This document shows, piece by piece, positions 1-10,738 of a stretch of DNA of 64,000 nt. Numbering within the stretch: position 1 is the first letter of the stretch; each line of letters starts with the position of its first letter. The stretch comes from Excoecaria cochinchinensis (taxonomy: Eukaryota; Streptophyta; Magnoliopsida; Malpighiales; Euphorbiaceae), in NCBI GenBank assembly GCA_947683425.1, contig CANTUQ010000060.1, positions 992,001 through 1,056,000 of the forward strand, in the 5' to 3' direction. Both the position numbers and the translations under genes were made by a program. Below the pieces are notes generated by a model. It ran no database searches. It saw only the letters and a list, made by a program, of their open reading frames with translations, and was not told the origin of the DNA.

Positions 1-1493
1 TTTGCATCTGATTCCGCCATAGATGTCCGGAAAGTACATAATTTGTTTTCATGCATCATTTGTCATTGATATCTGCATTAGAAGCATTGCATGATATATG
101 TGGTGTGGACATATGTTATCTGCCTTTTGATGGTATAGAGTATCATCACCATGTTGAACTGTACCGCGATTTTGATCTGTGTTTTTGAACTGTGAATTTA
201 GTTATTTAAAATTATTCTGCTTACTAGATGATTTATTTTATAGCTTATTATACCATTTTAGTTGCTAAATATATTTTGTTAAATTATTCCGAACTATGTC
301 TGTTCTCAGTCCATTGTGTACTATAGTTATCATTCACTGAGTCACTATACTCAAGCCACGTTGGCTCTATTCTCTTTGTTTTGCAAATTAGTAGTTCTGT
401 TCAGTTAGTTGCAGCTTTTATCCTCTGTTGGCAAGAACTTTACTTCCTTTTGCTATTGGATTTGAATTCGCCAATATTATGTTTTAGTTAGCATGTTACT
501 AGAACTTTAGAATTTCAAATAATTCCTTTGTATTTAGTGGAGATTTCTTAGTTTAATTTTGGCATGTATTTGAAACTTTAAGATTGGACTTTGAACTTTA
601 GCACTTTTGCTTTGTGAGAACATTTTATAAATTAAATAATTTATATAGTTTTAATAGTTCAGTAAGACTAACATGAATTATTATTTAGATAATTTATGCG
701 CCGGTCATGACTAAATTTGGATCGTGACACAATTATACCTATTAGACATTGTTTTATTAATGATAAATAAAAAAGTCGATGTTTAATATTAATGGTTCAA
801 CTCATTTAATAGAGTACTATCATATATTACATAAATCCCTTAATTTTGTAAACTGTAAGCCAAACTATATATATTTTTTTGCATTGGAGTTTTACTTACT
901 GAAAATTTATCTGTGTTCTTCCCTTTTAGGTGAACAAATTTAAAGTCATTCATTGAACTTTCATATTTTTTCGCTATTGATCCGGCTTGAAGTTGAATTT
1001 TTTTCCATAGAGTCAAATTTCAATATATATATATATATATATATGATAAGGAGGAAGTTGGGAACTTGAGATAATATATAAATGAGAAAATTGTAGAGCC
1101 AATAAATAAATAGATAAGGCATTGTATATAAATGACTCCTGTGAAAAAAGTCTTTACTCTCTTACAAATCCCTTACCTCTTTTTTTATCAGAATTCAAAT
1201 ATTTTTAGTTTTTTATTTAATTTTAGGGCTACCGCCAATCTATTTATTGACAACAATCCCGTTCCTATTTCTCTGTTTGTAGTTTAATTTTTTTTAATTT
1301 TTTTTATTTAAAATTTTCTTTATAATAATTTTCAGATTGATGTATATCTGAAATTTTTCTTTATTTTTAATTTTGTATTCCTTTGATTTTTTTAGTTTGT
1401 TTTGCGTTTTTGTTTCAATAAACTGATAGATGATCTCACATTTAATTTTCTTATTTGTTTAAATCTTATTTGTGTTGTGTGTGAATTTGGTTC
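1..1493. other. AT-rich intergenic sequence
   Basis: I see no convincing coding exon here on either strand. The stretch is AT-rich, with a short TA microsatellite near 1023-1045 and several T-rich runs. It ends at the target-site duplication of the Tat retrotransposon. Confidence 0.6.
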
Positions 1494-1498
1494 ATTTG

Positions 1499-1967
1499 TG
1501 ATAAATCCAAAAAATGTCTTTATCTGTAGGAGAGAGGTCGCTCCGATCGGATGAAATAACCCTGCAATAAGAAGAGCCCGGTCGGACCAGGCGTGAGCAC
1601 TCCGAAGCTTAAGTTAGTAGCTTAGAGAGAGAATGTGCTTTAGAGAGATAATGATGTGGATTCAATACCTGGTACCATCGTTGGCAGGACTATTTATAAG
1701 AGATAGTCGAGGGGCACTTGAGTGCCTGGGGAGTGATCACTGGCTGTCAGAGTAGGTATCCGGCGACATGACAGGGAGCAGGTGGTAGGCATGGGCGCTG
1801 CCTTGAGTCAGGCGGCTGATGGGACAGGCAGTCACATCAGCCGATCGGGCATGTGCGCGGCCTGGGGGCTCGTGTCTGATACCTTTAGTTGATGGGCTTT
1901 GGGCCTTGCCAGTTTAAATGGGCCGACAGGATGGGCCTTAGGGCAAATGATATTTGCTGAGTTATCA
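1499..1967 (-). repeat. 3' LTR of Tat element (left copy)
   Basis: Direct-repeat partner of 11314-11782, of the same 469-bp length. It starts TGATAAATCC and ends TTATCA. It is the 3' LTR because the coding region reads on the minus strand and a purine-rich tract lies just inside it. Confidence 0.95.
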
Positions 1968-1980
1968 CTTGTCCCCCCTC
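1968..1980 (-). other. Polypurine tract of Tat element
   Basis: On the minus strand this reads GAGGGGGGACAAG directly before the 3' LTR start TGATAAC. That is the expected position and composition of the plus-strand priming site. Confidence 0.8.
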
Positions 1981-2251
1981 AACAGGTCCGATCGGGCACA
2001 GAATTGCCTTTGTTGATCCGTTCGGATGGAATCAGTTATGGAGATTCCCGATCCGAAGACGCGTACTGGCGCGCTTTTTGAATTTGAAGGGCGCTTTTTC
2101 TGAAGCGACGCGCCTGCTGAGACAACTGTTCTCCTTTAATGCAGTGAGCGTACCGAGGGCGACGCTTCGTTCTTCGCAGAGACATAATGTCCTTTGACAC
2201 GTGGCGCTTGCTGAATGGCGCGTTGTTTGGCGTTTTTGAGAAGCTTCCACC

Positions 2252-2259
2252 TATAAATA
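2252..2259 (+). promoter_or_regulatory. TATA box of the antisense gene inside the Tat element
   Basis: A perfect TATAAATA on the plus strand, about 240 bp before the ATG at 2499, lies outside the LTR. It is correctly placed to drive the antisense ORF (transcription start expected near 2285). A GTAAGT donor at 2394 and AG acceptors at 2459 or 2498 suggest a 5' UTR intron; the second acceptor falls directly before the ATG. Confidence 0.65.
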
Positions 2260-2498
2260 GAGGACTTTGTGAATCATTCCTTCTTTACTTTCAAAATCCC
2301 TAGCGAAGCCCTGCCAAAATCTTCCTTCGATTCCCAGATTTCTGCAACTACTCTTTACCTCTTCTTCGAATTCCTTCAAGTATTTTTCATCAAGTAAGTA
2401 ACTTTTCTTTTTGCTTTCTTTGCAATTTTCCTTTTTCTTCTCACACCCATTTCATTTAGAAAAGAGAGTTGCACCTTCCCTTCATACTTTTGTTGAAG

Positions 2499-5027
2499 AT
2501 GGCCTCAAGTAGTGCTGAAGCATTGGACACAACTTTTTTGGAGTGGTATGAGAATAAACCAGCCGCTGAGCCGCATTCTCGCCTATCCGCTGTGGAAGTG
2601 GCCGAAATCCCCTCTAAATACGGCCTTCCCGAGGGGATATCAGTGCTAGCATGCCCTGAATTAATGGCGGTGACTGAAGGGCCCTTCGGCCAAGACGACG
2701 GCGAATGGTTCGTATGCCACCTCTGGAGTCTGGATGCAGGCCTGAGGTTCCCGTTGGGCGCCTTTGAGATGGCGATACTGAGAGGGTATGGTCTTGCCCC
2801 CAACCAACTACATCCGAACGGCTGGAGATCGGTGGCGTGCTTCAAGATCCTTTGCCAAATAGAAGTGGTGGCACCGACCTTGGAACTCTTTACCCACTTC
2901 TTCTACATCTCGGGTCGGAGCGACGGAACGGAGTACTTCTTCACTAGCCGCCCAAAGAGGAAACTGATGTTCGTCCCCACCTCCATGAAAGGGTATCGAG
3001 AACAATATTTTTTGGTGGGCAGGAAAGGTGGGTTTGGAGTACGCCTTACCCGATCGGCTAGGGTCAACGTCCTGAAGGACCTAGCCGCCGGTCAGGAATT
3101 CTACGAAAATGACATACAGAAACTGATGGCCGCCGTAAGCAGGAATGAAGGGCCTTACGAGTCCAAATTCCTTTTGCGGACACTGTTCGGCTCGCCCGGT
3201 TTTCAAGAGGCTGAGGACGTAGAACGTGAGCATTAGGATCAGAAAAAACCCAATCATCGTGCATCAAATCATTCATTGCACTTTATTAATGTTTTATGAA
3301 GAGAATTTGTGTACGAAAAAACTTATCTAGCTTATTTTTTGTTGTGCAGCTGAGATGGCTGGTGGGAGTGAGGTCTCCAGGCAACTTGGCGATCGGATCC
3401 GCCAAAAACGTGAGGCAGAGAAGAAGGCCCAGGAGCAAAGGAAAAGGAGGAAGTTGATCCTGTCTTCCGAGCTTCAAGCCTCCAAGGGGGCGGTCGGTGC
3501 TTCTACGACTACTCCGGCCATCGCTGCTGTACCAATCTCGTCGGCACCCCCAGCTGCTATTACTGCGTCTGCCTCCACTGTTGCTGGTCCAACGACTGTG
3601 CCTCGAGGAGAGGCCTCTGCTCGGCCGTTACGCCGCCGTCGCCACACTCTTCGGGACGAGTCGGACGAAGATGATCAGCCGATCGGTCCAACTATCCGAG
3701 AGGCGGAAGAGGCTGCTAAGAAGATGGCAGAGGAGGCTGCCAAGAGAAAGGCCGAGGAGGCGGCCAAAAAGAGGGCTGCTGAGCTGATCGCCGAATCGGA
3801 TGCACGGCTTGCGGCAAGAGGCAAAGCTGTGCAGCACGGCGAGTCTCCAAGGCGTTCGTCCGATCGAAGGATCGTCCCTATGAAGGAAGTCCTGAGAGAG
3901 AACTTCGGCGATGACTGGTCGGTGGGCCAGGTAGCTAATTACATTTGCCGTGGTCTTCTCCGGGAGGACGATCATCGGGACGCTGGCGACGCCAGTCAGC
4001 TCAGCAGGGAAGCCCAAGCCATCGGCCAGCAGCTGATAGATGTAAGTATTTTACTGACTGTTTTCTGGTGCTTGTTTACACCTTTGTGCCTGAGTCTTTT
4101 GGTTTTGATTCTGCGTAGGCTGCCAGGAGGACACAGCGGCTGCACATGATGGCCCATTTGTGGAAGGGGAGGGCCGAGTCAGGCGCCGTGGCCAAGGCAG
4201 AGGCAACCACGCGCTGCGAGGCGTCCAAAAAGGAAGCTTCCGACCTTCGAGCAGAGGTTGCGAAGCTAGAGGAGCGGTATGCTGCCTCTCAATCAGAGAC
4301 AGTTGCCCTAAGAAAGGAGGCCTACCAGAGTGCCCAGGACCTGAAGGCTCGGCAGAGCGAGGTCGACAAGCTGAAGGGGGAAGTGGCCCGCCTATCTGCG
4401 GAGGGTGCCCAGCTAAGGCGGTTCGAAGCAGATGCAACCCGACTGGATGCCGAGTGCAGAGAGTTGGCTGCTGAGAATGCCAGGTTGAAGGTAGAGGGCG
4501 AGCAGCTTCGGACAGAAGTGGGGACCTTGAGAAAGTCGGAAGGGGAGAGAGAAGCTTCCTTCACGAAGATTCTTGAACTTGAGCTCGCCAGTCAAAAGGA
4601 GCGCCTGATCGATGAGTTGGCAGACACTCAGGTGGAGTTGTTGTCCCGACTAATTCATGAGGCGGGGCGGCGCTTTCCTGGGGCCGATCTGTCATGGATG
4701 GACGACCCGGCATCACTGCCTGTTCCTCCAAACGATGACGACGAAGGCGCTCCCGAGGGGGAAGTCATCGAGAGAACTTCTGGAGAAGGCCTTTCACCTC
4801 CGGAGACTGTTCAAGAGGTTCCTTCTAGAACGGAGCCTACGGCGTCTTCTGTCCCAGAAGCCGAAGTGGAGGTTCCTCCTGAGCCTGAAGCCGAAGTGGA
4901 GGTTCCTCCTGAGCCTGTTATCGAGCCCACGGTACCTGCCTCCATCGGGCCTGTCTCTGAAGGGGGGGGCAGCATCTGTACCGTCAGCTGCCGACCCTTC
5001 TCAAGCCACTATCGATCCAGTCGCTGA
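2499..5027 (+). CDS. Tat antisense ORF: gypsy-type transposon-domain / coiled-coil protein (three exons)
   Basis: Exons 2499-3225, 3350-4041 and 4119-5027 join in frame through GT-AG introns of 124 bp and 77 bp. The first junction falls inside a proline codon and the second between codons. As spliced it encodes about 775 residues. Exon 1 carries the domain seen in plant proteins called putative gypsy-type transposon (the Transposase_28 type as I recall it), with a GLPEGISVLACPE start and a GWRSVACFKI core. Exon 2 is basic, then Ala/Glu/Lys-rich. Exon 3 is a long coiled coil followed by a Pro/Glu-rich tail with a duplicated 10-residue unit. A second start at 2469 is possible, but 2499 follows an AG acceptor and has a better context. 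A run of eight G (4962-4969) appears to shift the frame: the neighbouring frame stays open to a TAG at 5077-5079 and ends in an acidic tail. The function is unknown. Antisense ORFs of this kind are known in the Tat lineage. Confidence 0.75.
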
Positions 5028-5169
5028 AGAAGTCGCTGACCCTCCTGGCGAAGTGGAGATTGTAGATATAGATAGTTAGTTTAGGAGCTTAGATTAGCTT
5101 TCTTCGATTCTTTTATTTCCACTTCTGTAACAATTCTTTACAAATTGTATAATGAAGTCATTTTGCATT

Positions 5170-5175
5170 AATAAA
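5170..5175 (+). terminator. Poly(A) signal of the antisense gene
   Basis: AATAAA about 90 bp after the likely stop at 5079, preceded by a T-rich stretch. It would end the antisense transcript before it reaches pol. Confidence 0.5.
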
Positions 5176-5365
5176 ACAGCATATTTCTGCAAGTCGTTAT
5201 ATACATAAGTTTGTACTAAATTTTGCAATATGATCGAGCTAATTAAAACTCGTTATGAAAATTTGCAATAAACTTCACAAGTACTTCCTGAATTAAAATG
5301 ATGTCAAAGCATAGTGACCGATTGGGTCAGTCTGGCTTTTCAGATCGCATAAAATTTGCACAATT

Positions 5366-5532
5366 TAGGCTAAGCGATGCTCATAAAGCTGCATAATAAT
5401 TGCATAACTGAGCTAGGTGATACTCATAGAGTTGCATAAGAATTGCAAGATCGAGTTTAGTGATACTCGTATAACTGCATGAGAATTGCATAGCCGAGAA
5501 TACTCGTATAACTGCATAAAAATTGCATAACC
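5366..5532. repeat. Tandem repeat of about 43 bp, four units, in the Tat 3' region
   Basis: Four imperfect units share GATACTC, then TGCATAA and AATTGCATA, then a GAG start. Unit lengths are about 42, 43, 43 and 37 bp. A more decayed relative may lie just before, near 5230-5275. The array sits between pol and the antisense gene, the hypervariable zone of this lineage. Confidence 0.75.
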
Positions 5533-5689
5533 GAGCGAGAGAGATTAGATCCTCTAAAATTCAGATAATATTTGGGGGGGAGGTAGGATCCTCCATAAAG
5601 CAAACACTTTAGATTAGTGTATAAGTTACACATGATGCTTCAAAGAAAGAACCTCTTTATTAATTGGGCAATTGCCAGGTTTTAGTACA

Positions 5690-8600
5690 TTATGCGACAT
5701 GGTACTTCTTGAGTACCTCAACGTTCCAGCTTCTGGGGATATCTTGCCCCTCCACTGTCCGGAGCCTGTAAGTGCTCGGACTTAGGACTTTAGCAACCTC
5801 GTAGGGCCCTTCCCAATTCGGCATCAGCTTCCCAACTCCGGCATTCCCCGAGCCCAATTCTGCCTTTCTGAGCACCAGATCACCTACATTGAAAGTTCTG
5901 GACCTTACTTTAGAATTATGGTATCTGGCCACTCTTTTTTTATAGGCAGCGATCCTGGCGTAGGCGTCCTCCCTCTTTCCTTCGATGAGATCCAGGTCCT
6001 GGCATCTCTCCTGAGTGTTCACCCGTTCGGAGTAAAGAGCCGATCGGTAAGAAGGGAGGCCGACCTCCACAGGAATCATTGCTTCGGAGCCGTAAACAAG
6101 AGAAAATGGCGTCTGATGAGTGCGTGTCCTGGGGGACGTTCTGTATGTCCACAGGACACTCTGCAGTTCTTCAGTCCAATTGCCTTTGGCTTGACCCAGT
6201 CGCTTCTTCAATCCCTCCAAGATGGTCCGATTGGAGACCTCAGTCATTCCGTTGCTTTGGGGATGAGCGACAGATGTGAACTTTAGTTTGATGTTCAAGC
6301 CTTGGCAAAAGTTTCTGAAGACGGAGCTGTCGAACTGCTTGCCATTATCTGCAATAAAGACATTGGGTAAGCCATACCTGCAGATGATGTTCTTCCATGT
6401 GAAGCTCTTGACCCTCTCGGCTGTGACGGTGGCTACCGGCTCAGCCTCAATCCATTTGGAGAAGTGGTCCACCGCTACTATAAGGAATTTCATCTGCTTT
6501 TTGCCTTGGGGAAAGGGTCCTAAGATGTCCATACCCCACTGGTCGAACGGCCACGCGACTCCGATTGGCTGTTGGTCTGCTCTGTGCTGCCTTATAATCC
6601 TGCCGTGCATTTGGCACTGCGGGCATATCCTTACTTTCTCCTGGGCATCCTTGAGCATGCTAGGCCAGTAATATCCCGTCTGAAGGGCCTTTCTCGCCAT
6701 GGCTCTGCTTGCCTCATGCGCACCGCATATGCCTTCATGGAGCTCTCTGAGGATATAGTCCCCCTCTTCCTCCGACACGCACTTTAGCCAAGGGTGACTG
6801 AAAGCTTTTTTGTACAAATCACAGTTAATGATGGAGTAATTGAGAGATTTTCGAGATACCTTTCGAGCTTCGTCTTTGTCCTCGGGCAGTCGTCCTGTCT
6901 GGAGGAACTGCATAATTGGGCTCATCCAGGTTTCATTCTCTTGGTCGATCTCCATCATCTCCGGCTCGTCTAGGGAGGAGGAAGTCTGGTTTACAACGGC
7001 AATGTTTTCTTCTATAACACTTTGTGCGGAAGCGGACATCTTAGCTAGCCGATCGGCCTCTGCAGTTTGGTCCCTCGGGACTTTCTGTAGCACCCATTCC
7101 GATCCAGCCTCTTCCAGTTTTGCGAAGGCAGTTCTGACTTTGGCCAGGTACTGGATCATTGTGGCCTCACGTGCTTCGAAAGTCCCCAAAACTTGACTGG
7201 TGACCAGCTGGGAGTCGCTCCTAATGGCCACTGTCTCTGGTCGGATCGCATGGAGCAGTCTCAGCCCTTGAAGGAGCGCCTCATACTCTGCCATATTATT
7301 AGAAGCTTTGAAATTAAGCTTTATGGCGTACCTTATTGTGATGCCCAAAGGGCCTTTTATTACTATTCCGACGCCTCCTCGAGTGTCGTTAGCTGCGTCG
7401 TCCACTGTCATTTCCCAGCTTTGTGGCTTGGGTTGACTTGGTGGTTCCTCACCCGCAAATTCGGCTATGAAGTCTGCCAAAGCTTGGGCCTTTATAGCTT
7501 TTCTGGGCTCATATCTGACATCCCAGGACTGTAGCTTAATCGACCATCCCACCATTTTGCCTTCCAGATCGGGCGTCTGGAGTATCTTTCTTAGAGGATG
7601 GCCCGATCGGACGACGATTGTGTGTGCCTCGAAGTAAGGTCTCAACTTTCTTGCACACATCATGAGGGCAATAATGAGCTGCTCAACCGGTCCCTTCCTC
7701 AGATCTGCACCTCTGAGTACTTCGCTTACGTAGTACACGGGTAGCTGTTGGGTATCTTCTTCTCGAACCAAAGCACCTGCAACAGCTTCCTTAGAGGTGG
7801 CTAAATAGAGGTATAAATTTTCACCTGATACCGGTCGGCTGAGCAGCGGCGGGTTGGTGAGGAATGCCTTCAGCTCTTCGAAGGCTTGCTGGCAGTCTTC
7901 CCCCCAGACAAAAGTTTCGCTCTTCCTTAACTTCTTGAAAAAAGGCGAACAACGCTTGGCTGAAGAGGAAATGAATCGTCCCAAGGCTGTTATTCTTCCA
8001 TTCAGCTTCTGGACGTCTTTTATGCTCCTGGGGGGTTGCATCTCGAGGATGGCCTTTATTTTTTCTGGATTTGCCTCAATCCCTCGTTGAGAGACTAGGA
8101 ATCCTAAGAATTTTCCTGATGGTACCCCGAAGACGCACTTCTCGGGGTTGAGCTTCATCTGGAACTTATTTAGAGTGTCAAAAACTTTTGCCAGATCGGC
8201 TGGATGTTCCTCGACGCTTCGGCTCTTGACGATCATGTCGTCAACATATACTTCGACATTCTGCCCGATCTGGTCTTTAAAAATCTTGTTCATCAGGCGC
8301 TGATATGTGGCCCCAGCATTTTTCAGTCCGAACGGCATCATCCTGTAGCAGAACGTTCCGTCGTCTGTGATGAAGCTGGTTTTCTCCTGATCAAGGAGCC
8401 ACATTAGAATTTGGTGGTAGCCGGCATATGCGTCTAGAAGAGAGTAAATGGCATGGCAGGCTGTGGCGTCTACCACTTGGTCTATACTTGGCAAGGGATA
8501 GCTGTCTTTGGGGCATGCCTTGTTGAGGTCGGTGAAGTCGACACACATTCGCAGCTTGCCAGACTTCTTCTTGACCAACACTACATTAGCCAGCCATTCA

Positions 8601-8965
8601 GGGTAGTCTACCTCTCGGATAGTTCCGGTCTTAAGTAGCCTATCAATCTCTTCTGAAATGAACTTCCTCCGATCGGGCGCGTGCCTTCTCAACTTTTGGC
8701 GGATCGGAGGGAAGCTTGGGTCCACATTTAACTTGTGGGTGATTATTTTGGGGTCCACGCCAGGGATATCTTCTGGCTTCCAGGCAAAAGTCGCTTGATT
8801 GATGGTCAAGACGTGCATGATAGTTTCTTCAGTTGTTCTATCCATGCTTGTCCCCACCTGAACATTTTTACCTTTATCTAGCGACCTGGCCTTTGTGGCC
8901 TCTGCTGGGTCCATCCTGGGCCTTTTCGCCTGCTCTTGCTGTTCGAGGCCTGGCTCTACGACCAT
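5690..8965 (-). CDS. pol: Pol polyprotein: reverse transcriptase, RNase H, second RNase H, integrase (Tat)
   Basis: An uninterrupted 1091-residue frame. The RT has CVDFTDLNKACPKDSYPLP (141-159), the PFGLKNAGATYQR motif near 211 and catalytic YVDD at 240-243. A first RNase H/connection region covers about 350-480. A second RNase H of the Tat type covers about 518-645, with acidic residues near 522, 560 and 584. Integrase has an HHCC-type finger ending CPQC (781-784) and a catalytic triad at about D813, D873 and E909, followed by a GPYEV-type C-terminal module near the end. It is in the same frame as gag-protease upstream, separated only by a TAG at 8975-8977 and three codons, so it may be made by readthrough. 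It replicates the element by copying RNA to DNA in virus-like particles and integrating it. All major catalytic residues appear present. Confidence 0.93.
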   Translation of the reverse strand: MVVEPGLEQQEQAKRPRMDPAEATKARSLDKGKNVQVGTSMDRTTEETIMHVLTINQATFAWKPEDIPGVDPKIITHKLNVDPSFPPIRQKLRRHAPDRRKFISEEIDRLLKTGTIREVDYPEWLANVVLVKKKSGKLRMCVDFTDLNKACPKDSYPLPSIDQVVDATACHAIYSLLDAYAGYHQILMWLLDQEKTSFITDDGTFCYRMMPFGLKNAGATYQRLMNKIFKDQIGQNVEVYVDDMIVKSRSVEEHPADLAKVFDTLNKFQMKLNPEKCVFGVPSGKFLGFLVSQRGIEANPEKIKAILEMQPPRSIKDVQKLNGRITALGRFISSSAKRCSPFFKKLRKSETFVWGEDCQQAFEELKAFLTNPPLLSRPVSGENLYLYLATSKEAVAGALVREEDTQQLPVYYVSEVLRGADLRKGPVEQLIIALMMCARKLRPYFEAHTIVVRSGHPLRKILQTPDLEGKMVGWSIKLQSWDVRYEPRKAIKAQALADFIAEFAGEEPPSQPKPQSWEMTVDDAANDTRGGVGIVIKGPLGITIRYAIKLNFKASNNMAEYEALLQGLRLLHAIRPETVAIRSDSQLVTSQVLGTFEAREATMIQYLAKVRTAFAKLEEAGSEWVLQKVPRDQTAEADRLAKMSASAQSVIEENIAVVNQTSSSLDEPEMMEIDQENETWMSPIMQFLQTGRLPEDKDEARKVSRKSLNYSIINCDLYKKAFSHPWLKCVSEEEGDYILRELHEGICGAHEASRAMARKALQTGYYWPSMLKDAQEKVRICPQCQMHGRIIRQHRADQQPIGVAWPFDQWGMDILGPFPQGKKQMKFLIVAVDHFSKWIEAEPVATVTAERVKSFTWKNIICRYGLPNVFIADNGKQFDSSVFRNFCQGLNIKLKFTSVAHPQSNGMTEVSNRTILEGLKKRLGQAKGNWTEELQSVLWTYRTSPRTRTHQTPFSLVYGSEAMIPVEVGLPSYRSALYSERVNTQERCQDLDLIEGKREDAYARIAAYKKRVARYHNSKVRSRTFNVGDLVLRKAELGSGNAGVGKLMPNWEGPYEVAKVLSPSTYRLRTVEGQDIPRSWNVEVLKKYHVA

Positions 8966-8974
8966 TGCTTCTCG

Positions 8975-10708
8975 CTACTGCTTTATCATGGTGATATAAG
9001 CCTCCCTGGATGCTTTCTGGTCACCTCTCAAGATGGCGATGCCTCCTGTGGTCGGAATCTTCATCACCATGTATCGGATGGAGGTCACAGCTCCGGTCTG
9101 GAAAAGCAGTGGTCTGCCAAAAATGGCGTTGTAGGCAAATGTCATGTCAACAACCATGAAAATTACCTTACAAGCATGAGCTATTGCTTCTTGGCCGAGC
9201 TCGACAAAAAGCTCTACAGATCCCGCCACGGGGATAGTGGCGTTGCCCAGGCCGATCAGAGGAGTGGCGTTCGGCTTGAGCTCTCCGATCGGGAGTCCCA
9301 TGGCTCGGTATGCTTGGAGAGTTAGGACGTTGACAGCACTGCCATTGTCCACCAGAATTCTCTTCACATTGAAGTTATTTATCCGAGCTCTTACGACGAG
9401 AGCGTCCTCATGGGGGAACAGAACGTCTCGCGCGTCTTCGCTGGAAGTGGTGATTGAGGCTGGCTGCTCCGCCTGGCGGGAGAGATAGACGCCTTTCCCT
9501 TTCCCCTTTTTGGGGAGATCTTCTCCATAGGACGACCCTCCGGTGATCACGTTTATCACCCCTGCATAGGGCCTGCCCGGATCGGCGTTTCTGGGGTTCC
9601 GGCGCTCATCGTCGTCTGAATCAGGATCGTCCCTTCTAGGCTTCGGCTGTCTGCAGGGTTCATCCCCTCTGGCCGGGCCTGTGAATCTCCTGAGGGCCCC
9701 ACGACGTATCAGCCTTTCGATTTCTTTTTTTAGCGAAGTGCACTCATCGGTTAAATGACCGACATCTCTGTGAAATTCGCAAAATTTGCTCGGGTCCCTT
9801 GTATCCCGACTTCTTCCGGAGAGGTCTCTGGGCCAGTTGACTCTGCGGTGCTTCTCTTTGATCCACATTAACACCGCAGTCGGAGTAGCATTGAGAGGGG
9901 TGTATGTCCTCTCTGCCTGGTCGTCTGGACGCGGATTCCGGTCTCTTCCCGATCCCCTGGCTTGGCCTGAATTTCTGGAGCTTTGAGCTCCATCTTGGCT
10001 TTTAGCTGTCCGATCGGAAGCGGAGGCTCTTTGAGTAGAGCGATTGTCCGGATATTGTAGGCGGTCCAGGACGCTGGTCCTTCCTCTACTTTTGGACCTG
10101 AGAGCATCATCCAACTGGATGTGTTGCCTATCCCTCTCCATTAGCTCAGCGAAGCTGGATGGGGGTCTTGTTGTAAGCGACTCGAAAAGTGGTCGGTCAG
10201 TGGTGCCCCCTTGTAAGGCGGTAGTCGCCATCTCCACACTGACGTTTCTTACTTCAGACATGGTAGCCTGAAACCCGTCGATGTAGTCTCGAAGACTTTC
10301 ATCGGTTCTTTGGTAAAGATTGCACAGGTCGTTCACCGTTTTGGGCGCGCGTGTTTGCACAATGAACCTCATAGTGAACAGCTTCTTTAACTGTCTGAAC
10401 GACGTAACGGATCCCATGGGCAGCTCATGGAACCATGTCAATGCATCCCCACCCAAAGTGGTGGGAAAAACCCTACAGGCTATTCTTTCGTCATAAGTAT
10501 AGACCTGTACCTTGGTCAAGTACTCTGCCAAGTGCGTGGCAGGATCTGTTTTGCCTGTGTACCTTTCCATGACCACATCTCGCCACCTGGGGGGGAGCTC
10601 AGCATCGGTGATCTCTCTGCAGAAGGGAGAGGCAGTGTTCCCACAAGTATTTCCTTCGAAGGTGCCTCTTTTGGGCGCGAGGACACCAAACTGCTTGAGC
10701 TTCTGCAT
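8975..10708 (-). CDS. gag-pro: Gag C-terminal part plus aspartic protease (Tat)
   Basis: This frame of 577 residues holds the retrotransposon gag domain (about 45-150, with the TGKTDPATHL and GDALTWFHELP region). A basic linker follows, then a CCHC-like knuckle at 310-323 with spacing C-x2-H-x4-H-x4-C. The aspartic protease has VDNGS at 453-457, a variant of the D-T/S-G-S active site. It is in frame with the N-terminal gag ORF upstream through one TAG (10739-10741) and with pol downstream through another TAG (8975-8977). The ATG at 10708 is probably not the native start, because conserved gag sequence extends upstream. Confidence 0.85.
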   Translation of the reverse strand: MQKLKQFGVLAPKRGTFEGNTCGNTASPFCREITDAELPPRWRDVVMERYTGKTDPATHLAEYLTKVQVYTYDERIACRVFPTTLGGDALTWFHELPMGSVTSFRQLKKLFTMRFIVQTRAPKTVNDLCNLYQRTDESLRDYIDGFQATMSEVRNVSVEMATTALQGGTTDRPLFESLTTRPPSSFAELMERDRQHIQLDDALRSKSRGRTSVLDRLQYPDNRSTQRASASDRTAKSQDGAQSSRNSGQARGSGRDRNPRPDDQAERTYTPLNATPTAVLMWIKEKHRRVNWPRDLSGRSRDTRDPSKFCEFHRDVGHLTDECTSLKKEIERLIRRGALRRFTGPARGDEPCRQPKPRRDDPDSDDDERRNPRNADPGRPYAGVINVITGGSSYGEDLPKKGKGKGVYLSRQAEQPASITTSSEDARDVLFPHEDALVVRARINNFNVKRILVDNGSAVNVLTLQAYRAMGLPIGELKPNATPLIGLGNATIPVAGSVELFVELGQEAIAHACKVIFMVVDMTFAYNAIFGRPLLFQTGAVTSIRYMVMKIPTTGGIAILRGDQKASREAYITMIKQ

Positions 10709-10738
10709 AAACGACTGGTCCTGCTTGTTCGACGGATT

